Shown: positions 10,477 to 22,647, numbered from the stretch's first letter. The stretch: 64,000 nucleotides of DNA from Mariprofundus sp. (GCA_021772835.1 JAJFLE010000037.1:62001-126000); one strand, 5' to 3'. Notes: generated by a model not told the origin, from the letters alone. Program-made: numbers and translations.

Positions 10477-11301
10477 GTGAATCATTTACAACAAGTTATT
10501 GAAAACGCGTGGGACAGCAAAAATGAGTGGGACATGCGCTCAGCCACGGCTGAAACCCGCGATGCAGTTGAACATACCATTCAGCTGCTCGATGACGGTG
10601 GTGTACGAGTTGCCGAGAAAGATGCGAGTGGCAACTGGATTACACAGGAGTGGCTGAAGAAAGGTGTACTGCTGTACTTCAAGCTGCATGACAATCAGGT
10701 AATCAGTGGTGGTGGTACCAATTACTACGACAAGGTGCCTCAGAAGTTTGCCGGTTGGGGCGAAGATATGTTCCGCAAAGGCGGCATGCGTGTTGTTCCT
10801 CCTGCAAGCGTACGCAAAGGCGCTTATATCGCGCCGAAAACCGTTCTGATGCCATCCTATGTCAACATCGGTGCATACGTTGATGAAGGCACCATGGTAG
10901 ACACCTGGGCCACTGTTGGTTCGTGTGCCCAGATCGGTAAAAACGTACACCTCTCCGGCGGCGTAGGCATTGGCGGAGTGCTGGAACCTTTGCAGGCCAC
11001 ACCTACCATTATCGAAGATAATTGCTTTATCGGTGCGCGCTCAGAAGTCGTGGAAGGCTGCATCATCCGTGAAGGCTCCGTACTCTCCATGGGCGTATAC
11101 ATTGGCAAATCAACTCGCATTTATGATCGCGAAACCGGTGAAGTTTATTACGGCGAAGTGCCTCCATATTCCGTAGTCGTTTCAGGTTCAATGCCTGGCA
11201 AATCCGGTGGCCCGAACCTGTACTGCGCAGTGATTGTGAAAAAAGTGGATGAGCAGACCCGCTCCAAGACCGGCATTACCGAACTACTGCGCGAAACCTG
11301 A
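10477..11301 (+). CDS. dapD: 2,3,4,5-tetrahydropyridine-2,6-dicarboxylate N-succinyltransferase
   Basis: GTG start; hexapeptide-repeat protein with [91 protein letters not shown]. Confidence 0.96.
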   Translation: MNHLQQVIENAWDSKNEWDMRSATAETRDAVEHTIQLLDDGGVRVAEKDASGNWITQEWLKKGVLLYFKLHDNQVISGGGTNYYDKVPQKFAGWGEDMFRKGGMRVVPPASVRKGAYIAPKTVLMPSYVNIGAYVDEGTMVDTWATVGSCAQIGKNVHLSGGVGIGGVLEPLQATPTIIEDNCFIGARSEVVEGCIIREGSVLSMGVYIGKSTRIYDRETGEVYYGEVPPYSVVVSGSMPGKSGGPNLYCAVIVKKVDEQTRSKTGITELLRET

Positions 11302-11316
11302 TCTCAGGAGAAGGAT

Positions 11317-11763
11317 GTGCCATTAAGCAAACTGGAAAGCAGCATTGAGATCAACCTGCCTATTGCCGAAGTTATTGCCTTTGTTGATGACAACAGCAAC
11401 GACCCTATATGGCAGACATCGGTACTGCAGTCCGAAAAAAAGAGTGAAGGCCAACCGGCAGTGGGTACGATTTACCATGTGAAAGAAAAGTTTCTCGGAC
11501 GTGTCATTGAACAGAACTGGGAAGTGACTGAGCGCAATGAAGACGGCAGCTACTGGAAAGCCAGAAGCGTGACAGGCCCCTTTCCAATGTCCACCTCGAT
11601 GCGCTTTGATGCAACAGATCGCGGGACGTCTGTGACCCGAACACTGAGCATTGATGTCGGGCGCTTTTTCAAGGTTGCCTCACCTGTGGTTGGCCACATC
11701 GCTAAACGTGAACTGGATATGGATTTCGCCAACCTCAAGGAACTGTTAGAGGCCGGCGCGTAA
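11317..11763 (+). CDS. SRPBCC family (polyketide cyclase/START-like) protein
   Basis: GTG start; 148 aa, LESSIEINLPIAEVIAFVDDNSNDPIWQTSVLQSEK. Confidence 0.6.
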   Translation: MPLSKLESSIEINLPIAEVIAFVDDNSNDPIWQTSVLQSEKKSEGQPAVGTIYHVKEKFLGRVIEQNWEVTERNEDGSYWKARSVTGPFPMSTSMRFDATDRGTSVTRTLSIDVGRFFKVASPVVGHIAKRELDMDFANLKELLEAGA

Positions 11764-11783
11764 AGCCTCCCCCCCATCAGATA

Positions 11784-11814
11784 AAATGCTCCGGAAATTC
11801 CGGAGCATTTTTTT
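11784..11814 (+). terminator. Rho-independent terminator
   Basis: AATGCTCCGGAAATTCCGGAGCATTTTTTT hairpin plus T-run. Confidence 0.85.
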
Positions 11815-11917
11815 GCCAGTCATTATTGCATTAAAACATTTTCATTTTCGATCCACCCAACTGTTAAGATTAACAGGTCATATTGCGCCATCTTTTAATT
11901 CACAGATGGGAAAATAT

Positions 11918-12976
11918 ATGCGACATATCATGCTACTGACACTAGGTTTACTGCTTGCTGCGCCTGCAGCAAACGCAGCAGATATGCTGGAATGGCTGAA
12001 TTCATCCACGACTTCAAGCAAACATGCAAAAACCCCGGCTGATACAGCTGTACTGCTCACGCTCGAGAACAAACAGAGTGAGATGTACCCCATGCCATCC
12101 CCCAATGGCAAATATCTGTTAACGATATCCCAGCTAGGCAAACAGTCGTGGGTTTCACGTCGCTTTAGTGAAAACGGAGACCCGGCTAATCGGGTATCCA
12201 ATGATGAACGGGCGCTGGATTCCATAGGCTGGAAAAATGATGATCAGGTGTATTACCTGTCAGACCGTGCCGGCGGTTTAGGACTGTGGGAAAAAATATC
12301 TGATGGTGAAGGCATGCAGCGCCGAATGCAGGCATTGCACGGAACAATCACCCAACCGATTGTGCTGGCCGATGAGTCTATCATTGCAGTACGCCTGAAG
12401 CCGCTGAACTATAAAAAGGCTAAGAAAAAAGCAGCCAAACGTGATAGTTTCAACAACTGGCAATATGAAGGCTTCTCATCCGAGATCGTCCGCTTCAACA
12501 AGGATGGTTCTGAGCAAGTTCTCTCCGATGGCATCAATCCATCCCTCTCACCCGATGGAAAAAGCATCGTCTTTTCTTTGCAGGCTGGCCGCAGCATTCA
12601 CCTGTTCCGCATCAATACCGACGGCTCAGATCTGATTCAGATTACCGACGCAAGAAGTGTGGATGTACAACCCTCATGGAGTGCGGATGGAAAACGGATT
12701 CTGTTCACCTCGAACCGTGCTAAAGCCGATCTGAAATACCAGAGTAAATCGCAGTGGGATATCTGGTCAATTGGTTCTGATGGCCGGGCACTCACTCAAA
12801 TCACGTTTGATGCCGCCCGCGATGGCGCTGCCCGTATGGGTGAAAACGGCCATATCTATTTCCATTCTGATCGTGCCGTCAGCAATCAGATGAGCAAACA
12901 GCATCAAGTTAAAGCCACAAAGTCTCACGACTTCCATATCTGGACTATCAACTGGAAAACGCCGACTCAACAATAA
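11918..12976 (+). CDS. Secreted TolB-like/WD40-like beta-propeller (PD40) protein
   Basis: Signal peptide MRHIMLLTLGLLLAAPAANA; repeats such as GINPSLSPDGKSIVFSLQAGRSIHLFRINTDGSDLIQIT and QPSWSADGKRILFTSNR. Confidence 0.8.
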   Translation: MRHIMLLTLGLLLAAPAANAADMLEWLNSSTTSSKHAKTPADTAVLLTLENKQSEMYPMPSPNGKYLLTISQLGKQSWVSRRFSENGDPANRVSNDERALDSIGWKNDDQVYYLSDRAGGLGLWEKISDGEGMQRRMQALHGTITQPIVLADESIIAVRLKPLNYKKAKKKAAKRDSFNNWQYEGFSSEIVRFNKDGSEQVLSDGINPSLSPDGKSIVFSLQAGRSIHLFRINTDGSDLIQITDARSVDVQPSWSADGKRILFTSNRAKADLKYQSKSQWDIWSIGSDGRALTQITFDAARDGAARMGENGHIYFHSDRAVSNQMSKQHQVKATKSHDFHIWTINWKTPTQQ

Positions 12977-12996
12977 CAAGTTTTCAGCTTCCTCTC

Positions 12997-13026
12997 AAAA
13001 GGCCTCTTAACCGGGGCCTTTTTTTT
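12997..13026 (+). terminator. Rho-independent terminator
   Basis: AAAAGGCCTCTTAACCGGGGCCTTTTTTTT. Confidence 0.75.
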
Positions 13027-13202
13027 CGAAATGACAGCATTTTGTAACGCTCTCAACCGATCATATTCCAATTTCATGGAGAGATTGAACAACAAGTTCA
13101 ACTACATATTTTGGCACACCAACAATCATACTTTGACTGATTCACCCGGTTTCTATATTTTAAACTCTTTGCTTGCCCCAACGGATCAATAGAGGTGTGG
13201 AT

Positions 13203-13325
13203 ATGAAATTCAGAAAGCTGGCATGCTTGAAAAAAAATCATGGCAACGGTGCTGCTGGAATCGTGCTCGCAATCGTGGTCGGGCAATGCTTTTCGTTGTT
13301 TTTTGTAATACGACGCTGTATTTAG
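13203..13325 (+). CDS. Candidate 40-aa membrane peptide
   Basis: SD-like AGAGGTG 5-11 nt before ATG; MKFRKLACLKKNHGNGAAGIVLAIVVGQCFSLFFVIRRCI, basic N-terminus plus one hydrophobic helix; below the ORF-track size cutoff. Confidence 0.3.
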   Translation: MKFRKLACLKKNHGNGAAGIVLAIVVGQCFSLFFVIRRCI

Positions 13326-13404
13326 CCCTGCCTTTAGCCTGAATATCATGTCGCATAAGCCGGTACACGATTATCTTCACCTTTGCAGAAACTGGCTTCT
13401 CAGA

Positions 13405-13524
13405 ATGAATTTAAAAAATGTATTTCTCGAACAGCTCAAGAAAGGCAATGCAATGAATCGCTTATTATTTATTGAAATTGTGGTTCTGGTAATTATATAT
13501 GGCGTGATCTCATCCCTGCTTTAA
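13405..13524 (+). CDS. Candidate 39-aa membrane peptide
   Basis: MNLKNVFLEQLKKGNAMNRLLFIEIVVLVIIYGVISSLL; one hydrophobic helix; weak SD. Confidence 0.25.
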   Translation: MNLKNVFLEQLKKGNAMNRLLFIEIVVLVIIYGVISSLL

Positions 13525-13600
13525 TCGCGAGCGGTTCAGCGATGAGATCCAATGAAACGAATGAAGGATAAAATACAGAATGCCTGCTCGGTGCTGGTCT

Positions 13601-13864
13601 TTAAGCAAGGCCGGACTCTTTTGCTCGCTGGAGTGCTCGTTTATAAGCCAATGCGAGCATCTTTTTGCTGAATTGGGTCTTTGGCGGCTTGATACCATAC
13701 TGCTCTATGATCAAATCCAGCACTGTAGGATCGGGGTCACCATCGACCAGCTCGCTCAACGCGGCTTTGGCAAATCGCTTTCGTCGGGTCAACTCAAAGA
13801 TACGAACAGCTCTGGCCAGATAAATATGATGATCAGTGTGCAACGGTGGCACACCCGTTTTCAA
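13601..13864 (-). CDS. Conserved-looking hypothetical protein, 87 aa
   Basis: ORF downstream of and co-directional with the PolB-like exonuclease; no recognised family. Confidence 0.5.
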   Translation of the reverse strand: MKTGVPPLHTDHHIYLARAVRIFELTRRKRFAKAALSELVDGDPDPTVLDLIIEQYGIKPPKTQFSKKMLALAYKRALQRAKESGLA

Positions 13865-13900
13865 ATTCCGATAAATTTAACCTGATTAAAATCATTGCGA

Positions 13901-14713
13901 TCAATACTCTGCCTGATCCCAGGCCTGTAAATACTCGGCGAGATGCGGATGTGTTTCGGATTCTGATTCAAGGTAGTTGCGTATTCCGAAGATGGCACGT
14001 GCATAGGCACCTTCAGTGAATGCACCTGAAAAAAGCTGATGGCGTAGAAAAATAAGCATGGTGGTGAGCACATCGGTTTCGCAGTAGTTACGGATCGCCT
14101 CGATCTGACCACCCTCGAACATCTCACGCACATTATCACCTGCTGTTTCCAGCTTACCGGGAATGCTGAAAGCAGCGGCCACCTCATCCATTGAACACCG
14201 GGCCGAAGCACCGAAATCGGAGAGTATTTCCAGCAAATCACAATGGTAATCGCGGGAATAGCGGGATTCGTAGTTGTTCCACTTATCCCCCTCTTTGAAC
14301 CAGCGCGGACAGGACAGGTTATGGGCCATAGCCCGATACTTCAGTACCGGTACATCGAAACCACGGCCATTAAAACTGACCAGTTGCGGCGCACGTTTCT
14401 CAATCAGCTGGAAAAAACCTTCCAGTATCTCCTGTTCGGAACTCTTTATATCTCCGCCGGTAGCAAGTCTGCGCATCACCAGCTCAGAGCCCTCTTCGCC
14501 CGGCTCTCGAATCAGGTGACCATAGGAAATCGCCACCACCTGATGAAACGGCTGGCGCGGAAAGTCATTACGCCCGTCAGTTTTCTCCAGGAAATAGTCG
14601 GACAGTGCATCACGCGCTTCAACGTCGGTAAGATCAGGCAGCCGCAACACGCGCCTTGCCGCATTTGCATCCACCACGGTTTCGATATCGAAGACAATTA
14701 CATCACGCTGCAT
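13901..14713 (-). CDS. Predicted 3'-5' exonuclease related to PolB exonuclease domain
   Basis: VIVFDIETVVD (ExoI), LVSFNGRGFDVPVLKYRAM (ExoII), RNYCETDVLTTMLIFLRHQL (ExoIII). Confidence 0.88.
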   Translation of the reverse strand: MQRDVIVFDIETVVDANAARRVLRLPDLTDVEARDALSDYFLEKTDGRNDFPRQPFHQVVAISYGHLIREPGEEGSELVMRRLATGGDIKSSEQEILEGFFQLIEKRAPQLVSFNGRGFDVPVLKYRAMAHNLSCPRWFKEGDKWNNYESRYSRDYHCDLLEILSDFGASARCSMDEVAAAFSIPGKLETAGDNVREMFEGGQIEAIRNYCETDVLTTMLIFLRHQLFSGAFTEGAYARAIFGIRNYLESESETHPHLAEYLQAWDQAEY

Positions 14714-14867
14714 CGTTTCTCCTGTTTGAAATAATCTGATCCACTGGCTCCTGCCAAGGATCAGAACGATTAGGCAAAAGTGTGATGTTACCTAATCTTA
14801 CAAAAAAATGGCTTCCGCCGTTTATTTTGACAGGCCATCCGTGGCCCGAAAGGAAGCACGGATGAAA

Positions 14868-16454
14868 TCAGCGCTTCCTTAAAAAACGCAACAACAGTTC
14901 CCGCTCTCCCAATATTAAAGCAGAAACGAAAAAAACTGCGACAGCGCCGGTGACTGCAACTGCAACCCAGGCAAACTGCATCGCACCGTTGGCAGGGAAA
15001 ACCCATAGCATCTCTAATCCAGCAAGACTGAGTACCATGAGCACGCTGGCTGCCAACGCACTGACCAGTCGCCATACGCTTCTAAAAGAAAGCAGCGAGC
15101 CGTATGTTTTGCTCAGTCTCATATACAGCAAAGCAACGTTTACAAATGCCGCCAGAGACGTGGCCAGTGCCAGTCCAACATAAGCCCAGAACTGCATAAA
15201 AATAACCGCGAGCACAATATTCACCGCCACACTGATGGCAGCATAACGCATCGGTGCTTTCGCATCTTTGCCCGCATAACAGGCACTGGCCAGTAGCTTC
15301 GCCCAGCAAAAGGCAATCAGACCAACCGCGTAGGCCTGCAACGTCTGTGCAGTTGCAACACTGTCAGCATGCGAAAACAGACCGCGTTCAAACAGGGTCA
15401 CAACAATCGGTTCGGCCAGATAAAAAGCTCCCACCACGGCAGGTAGTGTGATCCAGGTCAGCCAGACCAAGCCTGAGCGCAAATCCTCTCCGGCTGAAAC
15501 CTGATCACCTCGGGAAAGGTGGCCTGAAAGCGTAGGTAACAATGCCGTACTCATGGCGATACCAAACAGCGCCAGAGGCAACTGCACAATGCGATCGGAG
15601 TAATAGAGATAAGAAACGGCACCCGTATCGAGCAGCGTAGATAAAATCGTGCCGACGAGAATATTGATCTGCACCGCTCCGATAGCGAGCACGGCAGGGA
15701 CAAACAGGGTGAATGTCTCTCTAATGGCAGGCTGCCTGAAATCAAAACTCAGCCGCGGCACCCAACCAATACGTTTCAAGGCAGGGAACTGAATGGCCAG
15801 CTGCAAAAAACCGCCGAGCACAACACCGATTGCCAATGCCATGGCCGGGTTTTCAAATGAGGGGGCCAGCACCAGGGCAGCAAAAATAATCGCCACATTG
15901 AGCAGCGCAGGGCTGGCTGCAGGCACGGCGAATCGTTTATAGGTATTGAGTACGGCCCAGGAAATTGCTGCCAGCGAAATCAGGGCAAGATAAGGAAACA
16001 TCCAGCGAGCCAGTGTGAGCGACATGTTCCAGCGATCCGGTTCATCAGCGAACCCGGGCGCAAACAGATATAAAAGCCATGGCATGAGTGCGATGCCCAG
16101 CATGGTGAATCCGGTTACCGCAATCAATAACATTGTAGCCAGTGCATTGAGGAAATGGTGTGCCTCTGCTTCACTCTTCTCTCGTTCATCCGAAAGCACC
16201 GGCACCAGCGCTACTGTGAGTGTACCCTCGGCAAACATGCGGCGGAAAAAGTTGGGCAGTTTAAAGGCCACAAAAAAGGCATCCGCAAGCGGGCCGGCAC
16301 CCAGTACACGCGCCAGAAAAATATCACGTACAAAACCAAGAATACGCGAAATCATTGTCCAGCCGCCCACTTTGGACGCTGCACGCAACATTGCAGACGA
16401 AGAAGATGTCTGTGTTTCTAACACCTGATTTGACTTGTGCCCATTGCTTGCCAT
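14868..16454 (-). CDS. murJ: Lipid II flippase MurJ (MviN)
   Basis: ASKVGGWTMISRILGFVRDIFLARVLGAGPLADAFFVAFKLPNFFRRMFAEGTLTVALVPVLSDE; many TM segments. Confidence 0.95.
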   Translation of the reverse strand: MASNGHKSNQVLETQTSSSSAMLRAASKVGGWTMISRILGFVRDIFLARVLGAGPLADAFFVAFKLPNFFRRMFAEGTLTVALVPVLSDEREKSEAEAHHFLNALATMLLIAVTGFTMLGIALMPWLLYLFAPGFADEPDRWNMSLTLARWMFPYLALISLAAISWAVLNTYKRFAVPAASPALLNVAIIFAALVLAPSFENPAMALAIGVVLGGFLQLAIQFPALKRIGWVPRLSFDFRQPAIRETFTLFVPAVLAIGAVQINILVGTILSTLLDTGAVSYLYYSDRIVQLPLALFGIAMSTALLPTLSGHLSRGDQVSAGEDLRSGLVWLTWITLPAVVGAFYLAEPIVVTLFERGLFSHADSVATAQTLQAYAVGLIAFCWAKLLASACYAGKDAKAPMRYAAISVAVNIVLAVIFMQFWAYVGLALATSLAAFVNVALLYMRLSKTYGSLLSFRSVWRLVSALAASVLMVLSLAGLEMLWVFPANGAMQFAWVAVAVTGAVAVFFVSALILGERELLLRFLRKR

Positions 16455-16565
16455 AATCCGCCGCCCTTTTTATGCCCTTTCGGGCTGGTTGCGAGCCTAA
16501 CGTCGCAATGTAAGAAGGGCGAGCCTGACGGCGTAAGTCTAAGGCCATTTTTTTTGGGCGATCCC

Positions 16566-16575
16566 AAGGAGGTGA
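16566..16575 (+). promoter_or_regulatory. Extended Shine-Dalgarno of rpsU
   Basis: AAGGAGGTGA, 9 nt before ATG 16585; complementary to the conserved 16S rRNA 3' tail. Confidence 0.8.
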
Positions 16576-16584
16576 TTTTTTTAC

Positions 16585-16800
16585 ATGCCAGGAATTAAAG
16601 TTAATTCTGATGAGCCGTTTGAAATTGCGCTGAAGCGCTTTCGCAAACAGGTAGAAAAAGGTGGTGTTGTTTCCGAATGCCGTCGCCGTGAAGCTTATGA
16701 AAAGCCTTCTATCGCCAAGAAACGTAAAGAAGCTGCTGCACGCAAGCGCCTAATGAAGCGCCTTCGTCGTGTACGTATGCGTGAGAACCGCGACTTTTAA
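16585..16800 (+). CDS. rpsU: 30S ribosomal protein S21 (bS21)
   Basis: [62 protein letters not shown]. Confidence 0.97.
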   Translation: MPGIKVNSDEPFEIALKRFRKQVEKGGVVSECRRREAYEKPSIAKKRKEAAARKRLMKRLRRVRMRENRDF

Positions 16801-16826
16801 GTTCGCCCTCGCGTAGTAAAAGATAA

Positions 16827-16857
16827 AATGCCGGGCCTTTGGGTCCGGCATTTTTTA
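16827..16857 (+). terminator. Rho-independent terminator/attenuator after rpsU
   Basis: AAATGCCGGGCCTTTGGGTCCGGCATTTTTTATTT. Confidence 0.85.
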
Positions 16858-16891
16858 TTTATGAGTTTAAGAACAAGCCTTGGAGAATCCT

Positions 16892-17329
16892 ATGCAGCAA
16901 CAGTTAACCGATGATATGAAAGCCGCCATGAAAGCGGGCAACAAACTAAAACTCTCCTCGATTCGCATGCTGCGTGCTGCAATCAAAGACAAGGAGATTG
17001 AAGTCGGGCATACACTGGATGAGGCAGAAGTGCTGGCAATAATCGGTAAGATTCTCAAACAGCGCCTGGATGCCGCCAACCAGTATGCTCAAGCCGGTCG
17101 CGAAGATTTAAGAGAAAAAGAACTGGCCGAAGCGGCCATTTTCCAGGCTTATATGCCCGAACCACTCTCCGATGATGAGCTGGCTGGACTCATTGATCAG
17201 GCCATTGCCGATACAGGTGCTACAAGCATGCGTGATATGGGCAAGGTCATGGCCATTGTTAAAGCCAAAGCAGAGGGTCGTGCCGATATGGGCAAACTCT
17301 CCGGAATCGTTAAATCCCGTCTGGGTTAG
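16892..17329 (+). CDS. yqeY: GatB/YqeY domain protein
   Basis: MQQQLTDDMKAAMKAGNKLKLSSIRMLRAAIKDKEIEVG...; gene order rpsU-yqeY-dnaG-rpoD. Confidence 0.93.
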   Translation: MQQQLTDDMKAAMKAGNKLKLSSIRMLRAAIKDKEIEVGHTLDEAEVLAIIGKILKQRLDAANQYAQAGREDLREKELAEAAIFQAYMPEPLSDDELAGLIDQAIADTGATSMRDMGKVMAIVKAKAEGRADMGKLSGIVKSRLG

Positions 17330-17368
17330 GGCTTGCATATCACTGAGTTAGACACTACAAGGTAAGCT

Positions 17369-19102
17369 ATGGCCAACTTTTCCCCATCATTCCTCGATGA
17401 GGTACTTTCGCGCACCGATCTGGTGGAGATTATCGCGCGCCATGTCGAACTGAAAAAGTCCGGTTCAAACATGATGGGTTTGTGCCCTTTCCATAATGAA
17501 AAATCGCCCTCTTTCTCGGTCTCAGCCGACAAACAGCTCTATTACTGTTTCGGCTGCGGCAAAGGTGGCGGTCCATTCCAGTTCCTTATCGAACACGACG
17601 GTTACTCTTTTCCTGAAGCCGTGGAATACCTGGCCGAAAAAGTCGGCATGGAAGTGCCTCAAGATGCTCAGCGTCAAACCGGTGATGAGGCACGCGAGAA
17701 AAAGGCTTATGAAATGCTGGTCCGTGCTTCAGAAGCCATGAGTCGTGCATTGACCGCTCCAACCGGCAGCAAAGCAGCTGAATACCTAAAACAACGCGAC
17801 CTGCCAGCGTCTATAATCCGCGATTACGGCATTGGTTATGTACCTGACGGTTACGGTTTCATGAACAAGGTGTTTGGCTCAGATGCCCGCACCAATGCCC
17901 AGCTGGAAGCCATAGGCCTGCTGTTTAAAGGAGATCACGGTTACGGTGACCGCTTTCGTGACCGTCTGATGTTCACCATCCGCGACCGCCGTGGTCGCGT
18001 CGTGGGTTTTGGTGGTCGCGTATTGGGGACTGGTGAGCCGAAATATCTGAATTCACCTGAAACCAACTGGTTCCACAAATCAGATTTGCTGTACGGATTC
18101 TCCGAACACCGTGATTGTATTCGCAAGAGCAAACAACTGGTGGTGGTTGAAGGGTACATGGATGTATTGGCACTGGCGACCCACGATCTGAAGTTCGGTC
18201 TGGCGCCACTGGGTACCGCCATCGGTGAGCGCCAGATTCGTGAGATTTTTCGCCTTTGTGATTCACCGGTGTTTTCTTTTGACGGTGATCGCGCTGGCCG
18301 CCAGGCCGCCTGGCGCGCACTGGAAAGAATGATGCCCCTGCTCAAAGCAGAACTGACACCGCGTTTCCTTTATCTGCCAGAGGGTGAAGACCCCGATTCG
18401 TTGCTCAAAACCGAGGGTGGCCAGGCATTTCAGTCTCGTCTGGCTGATGAGAGCAAACCTGTTCTGGAAACCTGGCTGCTGGGGCTAAAAAATCTGGCTG
18501 GTCAGGGTGCTGACGGACGCGCACGCATGGCCAAAAAAGCGGATGCCATGCTTGCTACGATGACGGATTCATATCTGCGTCAGGCCTGGCAACAGGAAGT
18601 GGAGAAGGCAACCGGCATCTCTCTGCAGCAGCAGCGACGTCACGTTACAGCTACGCCATCACCGGCAGCAAACAGCGAAATCGCCGAGCTGAATAAAATC
18701 GAAGATCGCTTCATTTCAGGCCTGATGCAAAAAACTGAGCGGTTTCGCCACCTCCCCGATTGCGCTAAAAACTTTTTTATTGGCAATGACGGGGTGAAAT
18801 CGTTATATTTGCGCGCTTTTTCGATAATTGCGGATGCCAAAGATAATAATACCGACATCGCGAGACAATTGACGCGGGAATTTCCCGATAGTCAAACCAT
18901 GATTTCTCGCTGGGTGAATCAGGCAACCGTTCAGGATATTGAATACGAAAGTCTATTGTTGGATATGGAATCCAATGATATTCGTTGGCATTTAAAGCGT
19001 GGGCCGGGCCTGAGTGAAACCGTGCGGCTGCAAAAACGCATGAGTGAATTAAAAAGCCAACAACGCAAACTGACTGAACTGTTGAACGAAACGGGAGCTT
19101 AA
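17369..19102 (+). CDS. dnaG: DNA primase
   Basis: Zinc finger [51 protein letters not shown]...FSFDGDRAG. Confidence 0.96.
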   Translation: MANFSPSFLDEVLSRTDLVEIIARHVELKKSGSNMMGLCPFHNEKSPSFSVSADKQLYYCFGCGKGGGPFQFLIEHDGYSFPEAVEYLAEKVGMEVPQDAQRQTGDEAREKKAYEMLVRASEAMSRALTAPTGSKAAEYLKQRDLPASIIRDYGIGYVPDGYGFMNKVFGSDARTNAQLEAIGLLFKGDHGYGDRFRDRLMFTIRDRRGRVVGFGGRVLGTGEPKYLNSPETNWFHKSDLLYGFSEHRDCIRKSKQLVVVEGYMDVLALATHDLKFGLAPLGTAIGERQIREIFRLCDSPVFSFDGDRAGRQAAWRALERMMPLLKAELTPRFLYLPEGEDPDSLLKTEGGQAFQSRLADESKPVLETWLLGLKNLAGQGADGRARMAKKADAMLATMTDSYLRQAWQQEVEKATGISLQQQRRHVTATPSPAANSEIAELNKIEDRFISGLMQKTERFRHLPDCAKNFFIGNDGVKSLYLRAFSIIADAKDNNTDIARQLTREFPDSQTMISRWVNQATVQDIEYESLLLDMESNDIRWHLKRGPGLSETVRLQKRMSELKSQQRKLTELLNETGA

Positions 19103-19106
19103 CCGC

Positions 19107-21086
<1,980 letters not shown>

Positions 21087-21106
21087 GGGTTTCACAACAA
21101 ACAATC

Positions 21107-21135
21107 AAAAGGGGCTCATTCGAGCCCCTTTTTTT
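21107..21135 (+). terminator. Rho-independent terminator after rpoD
   Basis: AAAAGGGGCTCATTCGAGCCCCTTTTTTT. Confidence 0.88.
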
Positions 21136-21194
21136 GAACCTGCAAACCACCTTCTTTTAACTGAATCCAGTCTCACAATCATGTCACAACGCAA

Positions 21195-21239
21195 CCAGTT
21201 CGAGTCCCTGCCTGGCTCCCCAAGCAGGACTCGAACTGG
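21195..21239. repeat. Inverted repeat containing tRNA T-arm/3'-end-like sequence
   Basis: CCAGTTCGAGTCC (21195-21207) and its exact reverse complement GGACTCGAACTGG (21227-21239); minus strand reads CCAGTTCGAGTCCTGCTTGGGGAGCCA. Confidence 0.6.
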
Positions 21240-21298
21240 CTGGAGTAATGAATAACCGTTTTGGCCAACCGCTGACTCGCAGATAGCTATAGGTGAAG

Positions 21299-22093
21299 TT
21301 ATGCAGGAGGGATATGGATGCGTTCGATGGAGGTGGCCATGCGTGTGGCTGGATCAATGCTCACCATGGTGGCAAAGATGGAACCGCCCCGCTCGACCGC
21401 TTCAAAGCGCTGAGGCAGGCGCCGCACCATACGATAGAGTGCACCCTCTACCTTCATACCGATTATCGACTGATAAGAACCGGTCATACCAACATCAGAC
21501 TGATAAGCCGTGCCCGATGCATGGATGATTTCATCACAGGTTGGAACATGCGTATGCGTGCCATAAACAAATGAAGCACGACCATCCATATGCCAGCCCA
21601 TGCCCATTTTTTCACTCGTGGCCTCAGCATGCATATCGACAAGAATCGCACTGACATCATCGGGGATCTCTTGCATGGCACGGTCTACGGCAGCAAACGG
21701 GCAATCCCATGGCCCCATAAAGGTCTGACCGATCAGATTAATAACAGCAATTTTATGACCCGTCGCCGTTTCCTGCACCGTCCAGCCGCGACCCGGTGCG
21801 AATTCGGTAAAGTTCATCGGCCGCACATAGCGGTCATCTTCATCAATAAGTTCCAGGAATTCGCGTTGATCCCAGCAATGGTTGCCGTTGGTCATCACAT
21901 CCACACCAAGCGCGAACATCTCATTGGCCACCCTTTCGTTGAGGCCGAAGCCATGCGCAAGGTTTTCACCATTGGCGACAACAAAATCGATGCGATGTTT
22001 ATCGATCAGCGAAGGCAGGTGTTCGCTCAAGGCTCTGCGCCCTGCTTTACCAATAATATCGCCAATCACCAGCACATTCAGCGCTTCGGACAT
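21299..22093 (-). CDS. YmdB-family metallophosphoesterase (TIGR00282)
   Basis: LNVLVIGDIIGKAGRRALSEHLPSL...VANGENLAHGFGLNE...VMTNGNHCWDQREFLELID. Confidence 0.92.
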   Translation of the reverse strand: MSEALNVLVIGDIIGKAGRRALSEHLPSLIDKHRIDFVVANGENLAHGFGLNERVANEMFALGVDVMTNGNHCWDQREFLELIDEDDRYVRPMNFTEFAPGRGWTVQETATGHKIAVINLIGQTFMGPWDCPFAAVDRAMQEIPDDVSAILVDMHAEATSEKMGMGWHMDGRASFVYGTHTHVPTCDEIIHASGTAYQSDVGMTGSYQSIIGMKVEGALYRMVRRLPQRFEAVERGGSIFATMVSIDPATRMATSIERIHIPPA

Positions 22094-22647
22094 TGAATCA
22101 CCTCTTTTTCAGTAATAATATAATCCATCGGCATATCATGCCTTTCAACAGGTACTCTTGTGACTTCCTGACATGAGAAAGCAAGGCCAATCACCTGCTG
22201 AATATGTAGCCGCTGCTGAGCCAGCCAGAAATCAAAACAGCCTTTGCCCATGCCAAGACGGTTACCCAAACGATCAAAAGCCGTCAAAGGACATAACAGC
22301 GTGGTATTCCCCTGTGTCTCATCCCACAGGGCACCGTTCTCCGGCTCAAGAATACCGAACAGGCCGGTTTGCCATTGCGTGGCTTCAGACAATTCATGCC
22401 ACTCCATATGTTCATGGTGGCGTGTAACCGGCGCAAAAAGACGAAAATCATCCAGCTTCAAAAGGCCATCGGTTGCCACCTCTGATGGCAAGGAACGATA
22501 GATTAGCAGGTTCTGTGATGTTTCGCTCTGGAGTGAAAGATAATCGAACAGCGACGAGATAATAGATTGAGAAAATAACTCGCGCTGCTCAGAACTTAAA
22601 GACTTACGCTGCTCAATTGCAGCGGTACGAATTTGCACCTTATCCAT
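22078..22647 (-). CDS. 5-formyltetrahydrofolate cyclo-ligase
   Basis: DNRLGMGKGCFDFWL-like motif (FDRLGNRLGMGKGCFDFWLAQ); position next to 6S RNA and zapA. Confidence 0.88.
   Translation of the reverse strand: MDKVQIRTAAIEQRKSLSSEQRELFSQSIISSLFDYLSLQSETSQNLLIYRSLPSEVATDGLLKLDDFRLFAPVTRHHEHMEWHELSEATQWQTGLFGILEPENGALWDETQGNTTLLCPLTAFDRLGNRLGMGKGCFDFWLAQQRLHIQQVIGLAFSCQEVTRVPVERHDMPMDYIITEKEVIQCPKR

Noticed and set aside
13085-13102. TTGAAC-AACAA-GTTCAA inverted repeat as a possible LexA/SOS box
   Set aside because: Spacing does not fit the common LexA consensus sequences and no SOS gene follows
13098-13349. 83-aa minus-strand ORF in the 13.0-13.5 kb gap
   Set aside because: No hydrophobic, domain or SD support; overlaps the better micro-ORF candidate on the plus strand
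21195-21239. Calling a complete tRNA gene here
   Set aside because: Only a T-loop/acceptor-like 3' segment is visible; no D-arm or anticodon arm, and T-stem pairing is imperfect
21299-22115. Several plus-strand ORFs (e.g. 21590-22096) opposite the YmdB-like gene
   Set aside because: Antisense shadow ORFs of a conserved metallophosphoesterase
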